The notes under the pieces: model-generated
Database searches by the model: none
What the model saw: only the letters and a program-made list of their open reading frames with translations
What the model was told of the DNA's origin: nothing
Source: Parasponia andersonii
Lineage: Eukaryota > Streptophyta > Magnoliopsida > Rosales > Cannabaceae
Assembly: GCA_002914805.1 (NCBI GenBank)
Contig: JXTB01000220.1
Location: forward strand, 239,230-303,229
DNA length: 64,000 nt
Direction: 5' to 3'
Program-made: the position numbers and the translations under genes
Shown: positions 22,560 through 34,499 of the stretch, one piece after another
Layout of the letters: each line of letters opens with the position of its first letter
How positions within the stretch are numbered: position 1 is the stretch's first letter

Positions 22560-25461
22560 AATAGGGTCTTACCCTTTAGAAGTGGAGTGATAAGGAGGAG
22601 TTAGGATACATGCACATGGAAGCACTTGCTTATATGCATTGTATGTGCAGTTTGATGGATAATTCGGTGTTGCCATATGTGAACAATAGAAGATGGATGT
22701 GGACAAAAGTGGGATGAGGATAAGGAGCTGATTGTCAGCTTCCTTTAAAAGAAGTGCAAAGGCTTTTGTTGAAAGAGCAAAAATTTTTGTCAATGATGGA
22801 GATAAAGTGAGATGTCTGTGTGTGATCTATCTAAATAGGAAATTCCAAGGCCCGGATATAGTTGAATGACATTAGAAGGGCATCCAATAGTGCTATACTA
22901 TATGGTCATTTTACAGAGAAACTTTTCAAGCAACAAATGTTATCAGTGAAGATGAAAATGATAAGCAAGGCAATGGGATGCATGATTTCATGGCTGATAT
23001 TGCTGGAATAGGCGAACTGAGTTATGAAGTTGCTCTAGACTTGGATGATGTCTCGATGGTTTACGAACAACAATCAGACAAGTATTGTCAATTTTTTTAA
23101 GGATATGGATAATGAGTTGTATTCTGGGTGTACAAAGTTATCAGCCCTCAACTGTTTAGTTAAGTTTGTGCATTTGAAAGTTTTGAACAAGTAGAGCAAT
23201 ATGTCATTTGATACATTGCTAAAATTGTAACTTAAAGCATTTATAGATGGAACTAATTTACATAGACCGCACTATGAGACTAAGGCAAAGTTAGATGATC
23301 TCTCTCTTTGGTCTGAATCAATTCATGTTTGTAAGTATGAGTGTGCTCTATTTTGGAAGGAGAATGCAAAGTTAGATAGTTACCCAATATGCAATGAAAG
23401 TCGATGGAAAACAGAAAAAAAAAGTGCCAAATAAAGTGATGTGATATTTTCCTTTAAAAGTCGATTAAAGAGTTTATATGGTACTTAGCATATTACGAAG
23501 GATATGAGATGGCATGATTTAGAGAGGTCAAAAGAAAAGGTACTCTAAGACGTCCTACAGATGGTCTTGCTTAGAAGAAGTTTGACCAAAAATATCCTAC
23601 ATTTGTAGCCGATCCTTGAAATGTTCGATTCGGGTTGGTGAAATATAGATTTAGACTATTTGGGAATATGAGCAACGATTATAGTATGTGGCAAGTCATA
23701 CTCCCTCCGTATAACTTGCCACCCTGGAAGTGTATGAAATCAGAGTCAATGATCTTGTCTTTTCTCATTCCTAGTCCTACTACCTTTGGAAAAGACATGA
23801 ACATCATTTTCAGGCCTCTTGTTAATGAACTGAACGAATTGTGAGTTAGTGCTATTGAAACTTGAGAAATAATAAGTGCTAACATATCCCATATTTAGGC
23901 TACAGTTATGTGGACTATCAATGACAATTCAGTGTATGCCTTAGTATTAGGTTGGAGTACAAAAGAGTATAAAGTAGGCCCAACTTGTAATAAAGAAACT
24001 CCATCAATGATATTTGGCATAGATATTTTCTTTCAATGAATGATAAAATGAGAAAGGGAAGACAATATAATGGGCCGCTGCATAGAAAGTGCTCTAGAGA
24101 TGACATATTGAGACAATTGGAGCATTTACAGATGAGATTGCCCAGGAAGCATAAAGGTCATGGCAAAGTGAAGAAAATGTACGATCATTGAGCAAAAATA
24201 GTTGAAGATTTTCTTTTTTGGGTTTGACTATTGGCAGCATTTCTTACTGAGATATAATTTAGATATCATGCATATCGAGAGAAATATTTCTAATAGTGTC
24301 TTAGGAACTTTTTTAAGCATCGAAGGGAAATCCAAGGACATAGAAATGGCAAGACTTGATCTTATAGACATGAAGATTGGCAAAAAGTTACATCTTTGCA
24401 AAGTGGAAAACAAATGGAAGAAACCTCATACCTCTTACACTTTAAGTGCTAGGGAGCATAAGAAGTTTTGTCAGTTCATCAAGTTAGTCCAATTTATTGA
24501 TGAATTTGCTTCCAATCTAGATAAAAATATCAATGAAATAAAAGACATGATATCTAGGTTGAAATCACATGACTGTCATGTCTTAATTTAATGTTTGCTA
24601 CCGGCTAGGCTTAGACTATACTTGAAGAAGGAAATTTGGGTAACTATCACTGAGTAGTACTTTGTTTTCTAATAGCTTTGTGCATGCATTTTGCTCAATT
24701 TATTTGCAGGTTTTAGAGACTCAATTCAATCACCTAAATCAAAATGAATTTAATATTCATTCAAACCACATATTATCAGTTTTTAGTCTGTTGATAACCC
24801 ACTAGACAAAAAAGATAAAGTTACACTTGATCCATTTGACTGACTCAAAGCTAAGTGGTGCGGATGAACAACTGTTCGAAAATACAGAAATATCTTGAGT
24901 AAGTAATGTACATTTATGCTTCCTTTTTTTAAATCTAATATTAGTTTCTAATGTTTGACACTACATACATGTAGGTGCACATGAGAGAGTTGAAGGCTAA
25001 AGGTGGTAGAAACTTAGAATGACAGTAAGAAGTTGAGTTTCTCGCATCGTATGAGACCTGAATAAGCTTCTGCGAAATAATTTCGTTAATTTTGTTATTC
25101 CATTATTAAGTTAAAACTCATTTAATCATTTTTTTCTTTCAATACAAATGAATTACAAACAACAAGTTCAAATGAGGTCAATGATGAATTATATACATTG
25201 GCTAGTAGATCTAACTTCTCAACTTTCGCATATCTTGGTTTTGTGGTAAACAATGTCAAGTTTTAAATGAAAGACTAAAAGTTGTGGGGTTTGCATCCTA
25301 GATTGGATCGAAATTGCCTCTATGGTATACTTGAAAAGGTTCTAGAGTTGTCTTATAGAAAGAGTTGTAACGTATTATTGTTTAGATATAGATGGTTCAA
25401 CACTAATCCAAGAACAAAACAGATTCAGCATGACAATTATTTCACCAGTATATTTCTTGAA
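22560..25461 (+). pseudogene. CACTA (En/Spm) TNP2-type transposase, copy A
   Basis: TNP2 transposases cut and paste CACTA elements. Seen in order with shifts and stops: transposase-associated domain (KVRCLCVIYLNRKFQGPD, about 22800), Tnp2 core (LSAL, VLNK at 23150; FRLFGNMSNDYSMWQVILPP then YNLPPWKCMKSESMI at 23640-23760; LGWSTKEYKVGPTC; LLRYNLDIMHIERNISNSVL at 24250; LKSHDCHVLI at 24570), and the first half of DUF4216 (YGILEKVLELSYRK, VLLFRYRWFNTNPR at 25320-25410). DUF4218, which lies between in the family, is deleted near 24686; the inverted copy B retains it. The coding is cut at 25462-25466 by a nested LTR element and resumes at 32405. Confidence 0.9.
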
Positions 25462-25466
25462 TCTTA
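25462..25466. repeat. target-site duplication TCTTA, left copy
   Basis: TCTTA here and at 32400-32404 bound the nested LTR element; the left copy is also kept in inverted copy B at 46519-46523. Confidence 0.8.
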
Positions 25467-25791
25467 TGTTAGCCCAAGATTAGCTAACCCAAGTACCGGG
25501 GAGGGATGAATTGAGTTTTTGAAAACTTTTCATGATAAGCAAGTAAATTATGTATGTAAAAAATATAACATATAAAAATAGCTAAATATCATGCACAAGC
25601 TCAAAGTAAAAAAAATTAAAGAGATGGGGATAGAAAAATACAAACACTATTTTTATGAGCTTTAACAAACTTGACAGTTTGTCCATGTCCCTGGCTCTTG
25701 GCAATCTACTTCGAGCTTTCTATTATCGGATCAAGAGAATGGACTTGACCGACCCTTTTACATAGCGAGTGATTTCTCTTTAGGCACACTC

Positions 25792-27526
25792 TATTGGGAT
25801 ATTTTCCCTAAAAAGTAGATTTCTAATTTTACCCTTTTAGAATAAAAAACCTTCTCTTATATACAATTATAATATTTGCTAGATTAAAATGTCTTCGTTG
25901 AAGAGTTTATTTATTTGAAAAAGATTCTATGCCTTTACTTGTGTATAAAGAAATAAATATGATTAAGTCTTAATTACGGGAAGACTTATTTCTTTATCTA
26001 AGTCTAAATGAATTAGTTCACAATCTATAAATAAAGAAGGAATACTTTATTTACTAAAAATTGTAGTGTTTGTCTATCTTAATAGGAATGATGTATCTCA
26101 AATCATTGAAGTGTCTGACTTCTGATAAAAATACTAGTATAACATAAATAAGTTATGTATATTGAATAGGACCAAGTAATATAAGGAATTAGAGTGGCGT
26201 AATTCAATTCTTATATTACCACAAACTAGCTCTTAGCATGTAGATTTTAATCCTTGATGTTTGACTAGATTTGCTTTCATGGGTTGAAGCATTTTGACTT
26301 GTTAAAAGACTAGCCTCAACGAAATTAGAGGCAAACTCTGGAATATTGAAGGTTATGGCTTATGAATTGATAGAAACACTAAATAGTTAAGGACACCATA
26401 TATTAATGCCACTTTAAGGTCATTCAAGGTTCATGGAAGATCTTAGGATTCACTTTGTGAATTGGTTGATAATTTTGTCTAAATGGTCATTGAGATTAAA
26501 ATTATTGGTAATATTATTCCTTGATAGAAAGATGGTAACTTAACGGTAAATATCTGTTGGAGGGGTATTATAGTAATTTCACATATCCAACTACGGCATT
26601 GTATAGAGATTCTATATGTGGTATAGAATATGCTAGATGGATCTGTTAATCAAGGCTAGTTGATTAAATTTCTATAAAAGGCATGACATTTAGTCTAAGA
26701 GTGCAGTATTGGATCTTTGTATTTATATAAATATCATAGTAAGAGTTATTAAGTATTTATTATACTATTAGTACTTAGATTATTTAGATCCATTAGGTCC
26801 CTTATCTAACTCAATAAATCTCATTAATTGGTTGGTGGTATTTGTGAAATTGATTTTATGAAACTGTGTAAAATAATGAGTCTACATAGAAGTTGATATT
26901 TTAATAAATAAGTCACATGAGTTGGACATATTTATAAAAATACACCTAAAGTCTAAATTGGAGAACAAATCCAATCCTAGTTGGACTGGGATTAGCAGTT
27001 TTTGGCCCCATATATAAAAGATATATGAGAGAAAAAACTGTAGAGTAACACAAAGTGTGTTACATGAATATTACAGGGAAAAAGAGAGAGAATTTGGCCA
27101 AGGCTAAGAGAGAGAGAGAGAGAGAGAGAGAAAAAAAATTTTTTCCTACAATCTCACGATCTTATCTCACGTCCCAGTGTTCCAAAGATCAAAAAGGTGT
27201 TCTTGATTGTTCTCCAATATACGATATAACTTGGTACCCACTCACCTTATCAACCAAGAGTAAGAGCATAAACAAGAAGATCTAATATTGGAGATTTGAT
27301 TACAATCAACAAGGAGATCAAGGTAGAGCACGCTACAAGGAGATTATGTTATACATGATCCTATATATGATATATGCATGTTATATAGTTATGAAAATTG
27401 TTTTCATGTAAAACTTTTAAAATCTAAATCTGCTATTTTTTCCGCCAAGTTCATGATATGACTATGTGTTTTCCATATTTACATATTTTTACGATTTTTC
27501 GTAAGTATTAGGTCCATATTCCTACA
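25792..27526 (+). mobile_element. solo Ty1/copia-type LTR, copy A, 5-bp TSD CACTC
   Basis: 1735 bp, starts TATTGGGATATTTTCCC (TG mutated to TA) and ends TATTCCTACA, flanked by CACTC at 25787-25791 and 27527-27531. Other copies of this LTR: 36240-46180 (minus, split) and 51418-53225 (plus). No primer site follows. An (AG)n run at 27107-27131 gives a spurious ORF (27055-27285). Confidence 0.85.
27107..27131. repeat. (AG)n microsatellite
   Basis: Uninterrupted AG dinucleotides within the copia LTR; interrupted CT/TCTC equivalents in copy B around 36670-36715. Confidence 0.9.
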
Positions 27527-27540
27527 CACTCATGCATATA

Positions 27541-27855
27541 TAATAGCTTTAAATTCGACTCTATCATACTTAACTCGAACTGTTTAGAATCTAGTACCAA
27601 TCTCATATAAATTAGGCTGTTTAAGAATCCAGTGTCAACCTCACCTCACAAATATAATATGTTTTTTTTTTGTTAAAACAATCAACTAGAATCTCTCTCT
27701 AACAAAGATAATAGATGCAAGGTAAGCCTAGAGAGACTAAATATGGACACAAAATATAATCTAGTTTGGCTCAAGTAAATTTTTGTGAAAAAGAAGATTT
27801 AAAAGTTTGAATCACAAAAATTAATTTGAATAGCTTGAAAGTAAGATTAAGACAA
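27541..27855 (-). repeat. duplicated LTR segment left of the ORF2 fragment
   Basis: From AAATTCGACTCTATCA to AAGACAATGTA this stretch repeats 28972-29285 in direct orientation with about ten percent differences; a third related copy is at 31511-31740. It bounds the CACTA ORF2 fragment on its left. Confidence 0.85.
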
Positions 27856-28971
27856 TGTAAGATATGACTTTTATTAAGGATAATCTGTACAAGAACATTC
27901 CCTTCAATCAGTGCAATATTTTGTGTGATCATTTCGGTTCTCAAGAGTTTGAGATAATTAATATGCTTTTACAAAAAAAAATTAATTATTAAGAATAAAT
28001 TATAATCAATAGTGAAATTAATAACTTATGTATTTTTGCAGAAACTCTCGACACAGAACTCGGAAAATCGGTCCAAGCAATTGTATTCGCTTGCACATGA
28101 ATCGTTTACCATGATTAGCTAGATGAAGACAAAGGTTAGAAAGTCAAATATTTTCTATAATCAGTACAAAATATACTATAACCAAATAATCTATCCTTTT
28201 TTTCCTACTTTTCATAGGTCAACCAAGAGACCAGAGAGCTTATGAGCCCTATCGACTACTTTAAGAGCTGCTATCTCAAGCCGTCGGATTGGCAGAACGA
28301 GTACACCTAGGAGAAATATGTAAGAATTCATTCTGTTTATTTAAAATATTTAATTTGCGTATATAAATTATAATTACTTTAATTTTTATTTTGTTTTATA
28401 GGCAGAGATGGTTACGTCTAGGGCAGAGGCGCTCACTCAAACTCAGTCTTGTGCTTAGTCTGAGCTTGGGGATGGTGCCTTATCTGCTGAGTCTATGGTG
28501 GGGCCAGCACAGGTCGATGAATTTCAGATCATGTCGAAGACTTTAGGGACTAGATCTAAGTGGAAGAAAGGGTTGGGAGCACTCCCTCAGCTGAAAAGTA
28601 TAGGGGAACAGAGGGCTGCTAGCATGGGACCAGTCACTTAGACCATCACCACCTTGAAGCAGCAGCTAGCTAAGAAGGATGTGGAGCACGCATGGCAGAT
28701 TTACGAGACTCAGCAACAAATGGCCGAAAAGGAAGCAGAGAACCAACGCCGGCTTGAGGAGACTTTGCGACAACTCAACGAGCAAAGTCGGATGCTTCAG
28801 ATATTGATTGCAAAGCTCGGCATCGAGATGCCACTGGCTCCGCCTATAGAATTATAGACATTTTTTATATTATAATATGTAATAAGTTTAAATAAAATTT
28901 GTATATTTTCTTTATTTAATAAAATTTGTGTTAATATATCTTCTTCCAAATTTTAATATATTAGTTAACCA
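27856..28971 (+). pseudogene. CACTA ORF2 (Transposase_24-like) C-terminal fragment, copy 1
   Basis: ORF2 of CACTA elements is the TNPA-like accessory protein that binds subterminal repeats. Seen: IPFNQCNILCDHFGSQEFE (27890-27955), an intron with a TTTTTGCAG acceptor, KLSTQNSENRSKQLYSLAHE (28041-28100), NQETRELMSPIDYF, a second intron, then from 28408 MVTSRAEALTQTQ, LGTRSKWKKGLGALPQL and a Gln/Glu-rich coiled coil at 28654-28857 (QQQMAEKEAENQRRLEETL...). Known family pattern: SEQNRxNRSKQxYxHxxGS. The N-terminal half is missing. It is homologous to 33400-34320 but lies inside LTR sequence of the nested retroelement. Confidence 0.8.
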
Positions 28972-29979
28972 AATTCGACTCTATCATGCCGAACTCGAAT
29001 TGTTTAGAATCTAGTACCAATCTCATATAAATCAGGTTGTTTAAGAATCCAGTGTTAACCTCACCTCACAAATATAATATGTTTTTTTTTTGGTTGAAAC
29101 AATCAACTAGAATCTCTCTCTAACATAGATAATAGATGCAAGGTAAGCCTAGAGAGAATAAATATGGACACAAGATATGATCTAGTTTGACTCAAGTAAA
29201 ATTTTTTGAAAAAGAAGATTTAAAACTTTGAATCACAAAAATTAATTTGAATAGCTTGAAAGTAAGACTAAGACAATGTAGGAATATTCAAAATTTGTTT
29301 CAAGTGTTAGAAAAGCTTTTATTTATATACTTGAATGAAAACTAGCCATTTTAGACCATCTGACCGATAATCTGTCATTTTATGTAGATCAAAAGTGTAT
29401 TTTTAGTCAACCGAAAATACTAACCATTGAAATTATGGTTCTAACGGTCGAATTTGAAACTCTCTTCAAAATTGGACAGAGAATCGTTAGACCAAAAACA
29501 GGAATTGGTTTTGCTGAAAATACCAGAGAATATATTTTGATTTTATTTCATGTCTGTTTCGATTCCTTTCAAAATTATGACTTCTTAAATTGATTTTTAT
29601 AAAATATGGATACTACAGAAATCCATAAATCAATTTAAAAACTTGTGTAAAATAAGTTTCATATTTTAATTTGAGATAAGCATATTTGACCATGTTCGTC
29701 TGAAAGTTTCAAATGATATGAAAAAATTTGAGCCATAAAGATCATATTATATATAAACAAGTATTAAAGTACAAGAACTAAGTGTTTAACCTGTACTAGT
29801 CTAAGTCTTGTATTCTTAATCTTTGTCTTCAAACTCTTTTCTGTAATCCATCTTGAATGTCTTGTGATCCTTCCAATTTAGATTGCTACATACTCAAGTA
29901 GATTGTTATTTATTAATCATATGTTTATTAACTTCAAAATATGAGTATAAGATTGATTGATACAAAGCATGAGTCAATA
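28972..29979 (-). mobile_element. 3' LTR portion of the non-autonomous LTR element
   Basis: About 1 kb matching 31511-32399 throughout (shared stretches near 29500-29980 and 31900-32399). On the minus strand it starts TATTGACTCATGCTTTG next to the polypurine tract. Confidence 0.8.
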
Positions 29980-29996
29980 ATCTGCCCCTTTTTGAT
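29980..29996 (-). promoter_or_regulatory. polypurine tract of the non-autonomous element
   Basis: Minus strand CATCAAAAAGGGGCAGAT directly before the LTR start; the same 'ATCATCAAAAAGGGGGAGAT' type tract precedes SIRE-like 3' LTRs. Confidence 0.75.
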
Positions 29997-30329
29997 GATA
30001 ACAAACATTTTATTTAAATAGGAGTAAGGAACAAAAAGAAGAAATAAACAGAGATAAGTGTCCTTACCAAACCTTGAATGCCCCTCCCCAAAATATGCCC
30101 GATAAAATGAATTTAATCTCCCCTCCAAACTTATAAAGGATGCATATTTTGAAAAACTAGGCCAATAGATACCAATTATATTTGAAGAAATTGAATGACC
30201 AAGTTCAATACCAATTAGCACATTCAATAAATTAAAGCACATTCTTCTCCCCTTTTTGATGTCATCAAAAAAATCTGTAAGGAAGAAGGATAAGAAGAAT
30301 ATATGACATAGCAATGTAAAATAAAATAT

Positions 30330-31516
30330 CTAATTTAAACAATTTAAGGAGTTCATACATTATAGTTCAAACAACCAAATCAAAAGCATAGAGTTCATAA
30401 AAAAAATTCAAGAGATTTAAAGATGAAACACTAAAACAGGAAACAATCTATGGAGAAGGAAATCACCCAAAGAAGGATTGCATCATCCTCATAATCTTGT
30501 CCGATTATTCTTCAATGATCTGAAATTGACGTTCTTGGTGTTGGCGGATAGAGTTGATGTTAGCTAAAACAATCTGAAAATGCTCTAGCTCAATGTCGTG
30601 TAGATGCTGGATGTCAGGGTAGATATTGTTGATGCGTTCTAAGAGACTATTGAAGGCTTCATGAAAGTCAAATCCTTATGCAAGTGCCTCTTCATCATGA
30701 GTCCCCTTAGGAGTACCTTCAGCAGTTCCTTGAGCAGCTGTGAAATGACGACTACCACCAGCTTCATGTTAAGCACCCATTGGCAACCCATTTTCTGTTG
30801 AGAAAATTGAATTCCATGAGACTGAAAGACTCATTATTGATTTCAATGTCAATAGTCCATGGTTTATGCTCAGCCTTATCAAATGGTAGGATGTTTAAGT
30901 GTTGGAAGATGTGAGTAAGAAGGAAGCTGTATGGAAGAAAGGATCTCCTATTCTTTATGGCATTGATCATCTCATGGATAATGAAGTAAGCCAAGTCTAA
31001 CTTTCTCCCAGCGAGAATTGAATCAACAAAATCAAGATCGCAAAAGGTAGGTGCATCCCTATGACCGCTTTGAGGAATCATGTTTTGAAACACAAATTGG
31101 AATAGAATCTTAGCCTCTAGAGTAAGGTCAGTGATGCAAGGCTTGGACTAAAAACTATCTGGAGAATAAACTTTGAGTAAGGCTTGTTAAGGGTCAAAGT
31201 TATCACGTATAGGCCAGAAGTTGATTATGGGGTACTTGTAACCACCTGGACGTAAATGAAAAAGATCTACTAGGAGCTATTCAGTGACTTCGAAATCTAT
31301 TCTCTTAAGGGAACCATAGATAGCATGTTGTTCCCTAGAGATATTGGTACAAGCATAAAACCCCCTATCTAGTCTAGGATACCTTGTCTCCCTAATAGAG
31401 TAAAATTCAGTCCACCCCATATTTTTTGTATAATCTGGGAAATTGACATAAGCTAGGTTTCTAAAATTTAATGTTCTAACCCAAACAATACTTTTATTAG
31501 ACTCTCGCTCTATCAT
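30330..31516 (-). pseudogene. Transposase_32-like ORF of the non-autonomous element
   Basis: The only coding signal of this element. Seen on the minus strand: NMGWTEFYSIRETRYPRLDR then GFYACTNI and LKRIDFEVTE (31277-31516); after a short stop-bearing stretch, DAPTFCDLDFVDSILAGRKL, HEMINAIKNRRSFLPYSFLL, THIFQHLNI (30764-31093); a C-terminal helical segment with LLERINNIYPDIQHLHDIE and ROF-like Q/E residues (30490-30660). Known: the 'putative plant transposon protein' domain (Pfam Transposase_32), found in many plant retroelement ORFs, has a YPxLVRxFYANL start, a conserved R..I.FS..., and an LPYxxLLTxIF core. Function is unknown; some relatives occur where envelope-like ORFs of SIRE/Athila lie. 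At least three stops. Confidence 0.6.
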
Positions 31517-32399
31517 GCCTAACTCAAATTATTTAGACTCTAGTGCTAGTCTCACCTAAACTGGGTTATTTATGAATCTGGTATCAACCTCATCTTACAA
31601 ATACAATATGATTATTGTTTATCGAAACACTCAACTAGAATCTCTCTCTAATGAAGATAATAGATACAAGGTAAGCCTAGACTAGATACAAGATGCGGAC
31701 ACAAATATTGATTTGAACAACTTGAAAGTAATATTAAAGCAATGTAGGAATGTTCAAAAGTTGTTTAAGTGTTAGAAAAACTTCTATTTATAGACTTAAA
31801 TGAAAGCTAGACGTTTTAGACATTTTCGGTCGACCAAAAATACAAGCCGTTAAAAGTACGGTTCTAACGATCAAATTTGAAAATCTATTAAAAATTGGAT
31901 AGAGAATCAGTAGACCAAAAATAGGAATCAGTCTATCGAAAATTCCAGAGAGAATATTTTGATTTTATTTCAAATCTTTTTCGGTTCTTTTCAAAATTGT
32001 GACTTCTTAAATTAATTTTTATGAAATAAGGATACTATAGAAATTCATAAATTAATTAAAAGCTTGTGTAAAATAAATTTTATATTTTAATTGGAGATAA
32101 GCAATTTTGAAAGTGTTGGTTTGAAAATTTTCTGTTCTATGAAAATATTTAAGCCATAAAGATCATATTATATGTAAACAAGTATTCAAGTACAAGCACT
32201 AAGTATTAAACCTGTGCTAGTCTAAGTCTTGTATTCTTGAACTTTATCTTTAATCTCTTTTTCATCATCCATCTTTAATGTCTTGTGATCCCTCTAATTT
32301 AGATTACTATACACTCAAGTAGATTATTTGTTCTTAATCATATATTCGTTAACTTTAAAATATGAGTATAAGATTGATTATACAAAGCATGAGTCAATA
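31511..32399 (-). mobile_element. 5' LTR portion of the non-autonomous LTR element
   Basis: Minus strand TATTGACTCATGC... to ...GGCATGATAGAG. It matches 28972-29979, but the LTR part represented by 25467-25786 in the 3' LTR is absent here, so this 5' LTR is truncated at its inner end and abuts the ORF. Right flank TCTTA then CACTA coding. Confidence 0.75.
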
Positions 32400-32404
32400 T
32401 CTTA

Positions 32405-32760
32405 CTGGTACACGGATTCATTTATACTTGTATTACAAGCTGAGTTGATATATTATACTAATGATGATAAGAACAGATGGAAACTTGTTAATAAGTATAA
32501 GCCTTGAAACAAATAGGATTTTCTAGTTGCGGAAGGCATTTCTGACATTGCATCAACAAGCACTGACATCCCTATTTAGCAAGAGGCAAATCCTTCGACA
32601 TTTCAATTATGGGTAGAGCTCTTGGAAATGGAAAATTTTCGGTTTCATCAAGAAGATGTTGAATCAAATAAAGTCGATAATATTGACGATCTTGTCTACC
32701 AAGCTCGTGTTGTGACCCTTGATGATTTACTAGTTGTGTTTATTATTTAGTAAGTTTCTA
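32405..32760 (+). pseudogene. CACTA DUF4216 second half
   Basis: Seen: with the TCTTA duplication the frame reads SYWYTDSFILVLQAEL, IYYTNDDKNRWKLVNKYKP, then an acidic tail. This is the C-terminal half of DUF4216 (family: DPFILASQAxQVFYVxDP...WxVV). It continues exactly the ORF interrupted at 25461, so 22201-34996 was one CACTA element before the 6.9-kb insertion. Confidence 0.8.
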
Positions 32761-32799
32761 TGATATTGTATCTAACGCATGAAACTTTTTTTTGTTAGG

Positions 32800-34320
32800 A
32801 TGTCTAGAATTGGGAGTGCACCCAAGTTGACGAGTATTACCTTTGGATTTAGCCTCGGATGTGACTCCAGCAATGGCAGACCTGACCCTAAAGGGTAAGA
32901 GAGTCAGGGAGGAGACGAGGTGAATTTCTGTTGAGAATGAGGAGAGGAAGGCAGGAGTTGACTGTCTATCGGTCAAACATGATGAGAGGACAGACAAGCC
33001 CATCTTGAAGAATGACAAGATGTTTCTACACATGCTTGCCAAGCATGTCTGAAATACGATCCCTCTATCTTCGTTTGGAAGGACATCAAGAAAGAGGACA
33101 TAGAGCTCACTTTTAACCAGTTGGATGTGGATTTTCCAAATCTTAAATTTTAATCAAATAATATATTTCCTTAGCAATTACTATTTTTTTTATTACAATT
33201 GTTATTTGAGCATCCTCGGACCAATACCCTCTTCATGGATTCTATTGAGCAATCAATAATGGCATACATGAACGATTGGCGTAACTAGATGCGAAGTCAT
33301 TTCTAGCTTATCAACGGGAAAATGGATTTAGCTATCACTAAACCCAAACCATTCCAGAATGTTTTCTTTGAGCAATGGAGCATTCTATGGGACCATTTTG
33401 CTTCTTTTGAGTTTGAGGTAATTAACGTACTTTCAAATAGAAAAGCACTAATAATTAATATATCATAATTAATAATTAATTATGATTATAACAACTTATT
33501 ATGCATTTTTGTAGAAAGTCTCTGCACAAAACTCAGAGAATCGATCCAAGCAGTTATATAATCTTGGGCAGGGGTCAGCTACCATAAAAAGCCAAATACA
33601 CTCGAGGATAAATTTTAATATTCTCTAAGTCTTTTCATTTATTATATCTAAGCATTAATATTCCAAAATAATTTCAAATTATTTTAGGGTAATCTGAAGA
33701 CAACGAGCTTATGAGCGCTATACACTATTTCAAGGATCGCCACTACAAATCTATCGGTTGGCAGAATGAGTATATGCAAAATAAACACGTAGGAATTCAT
33801 TGTTTTCCCTTTTTAAGTATTTAGTTTATATGAAAAAAATTGAAATTTAATTTTATTGTATTATTATTTTGTAGGCAGAGATGGCTGCAACCAGAGCTGA
33901 GGTTCTCACCCAGGCTAAGGTCTATGCTCAGATTGAGCCTGGGGTGGCTATCTGATCTGCCAACTCTATGTTGGGGCTCAAACTTATTGATGAGTTCCAA
34001 TTCATGCCCCAAGCACTAGGGACATGATCGAGGCACCAAAAGGGATTAGGAGCTCTCTCTTAGATGAAAAGTATAGGAGGATTGAGAGCAACTAGTACGA
34101 GCAACGTTGTTGTGGTCTACCGGGAGTAGGGAGAGACCATTGCTATTTTGAAGCAACAGCTAGCTGAGAAGTATACAGATTGATCATCAGTGGCAGCAAA
34201 CCGACATTCAGCAGCAGCTCAACGACCAACAATGGATGCTTCAGGCATTTCTTACTCAGCTCGACAATAACAGCCTAACATCTAGTTGCCATAGTCTTCC
34301 CAAGCGCCTCCGCCACTACC
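32800..34320 (+). pseudogene. CACTA ORF2 (Transposase_24-like), copy 2
   Basis: Seen with stops: FLHMLAKHV, KEEDIELTFNQLDVDFPNL (33020-33150), MAYMNDWRN, FQNVFFEQWSILWDHFASFEF (33250-33420), intron ending in TTTTTGTAG, KVSAQNSENRSKQLYNLGQG (33521-33580), a short exon at 33700-33785 (YKSIGWQNEYM), intron, then MAATRAEVLTQAKVYAQIEP from 33881 and a Gln-rich end (34140-34320). Same exon order as copy 1 and as the minus-strand gene at 58.8-59.7 kb. It lies between DUF4216 and the right terminus, the expected ORF2 position. Confidence 0.8.
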
Positions 34321-34499
34321 ATCGAATATGTTGTTTTTTTTTTCCTACTTTATGTAATTTTTTTCAACAATTTGTATATTTTTTCTTTATTTAATAAAAT
34401 TTGTTTTACTAACCTAATATTAATTATTTAAAAAAATTTAGTTTTTCAATCAATTATTAATTAATAAATATTATTATTAATATTTATATCTATTACATA

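Larger units (their letters stand above)
25467..32399 (-). mobile_element. non-autonomous LTR retroelement nested in the CACTA DUF4216 exon
   Basis: Seen: outer ends TGTTAGCCC... and ...GAGTCAATA (from TGTT..AACA) flanked by TCTTA. A polypurine tract at 29980-29996 and an LTR copy at each end give minus orientation: 5' LTR portion 32399-31511, internal 31510-29980 with one ORF, 3' LTR 29979 to 25467. The 3' LTR is expanded by a solo copia LTR (25792-27526) and by a CACTA ORF2 fragment bounded by duplicated LTR sequence (27541-27855 repeats 28972-29285). The tail with CATCAAAAAGGGGCAGAT resembles SIRE-type elements. No gag, protease, RT or integrase. Confidence 0.7.

Noticed and set aside
27055..27285. 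76-residue ORF with RERERERE
   Set aside because: Created by the (AG)n microsatellite in the copia LTR.
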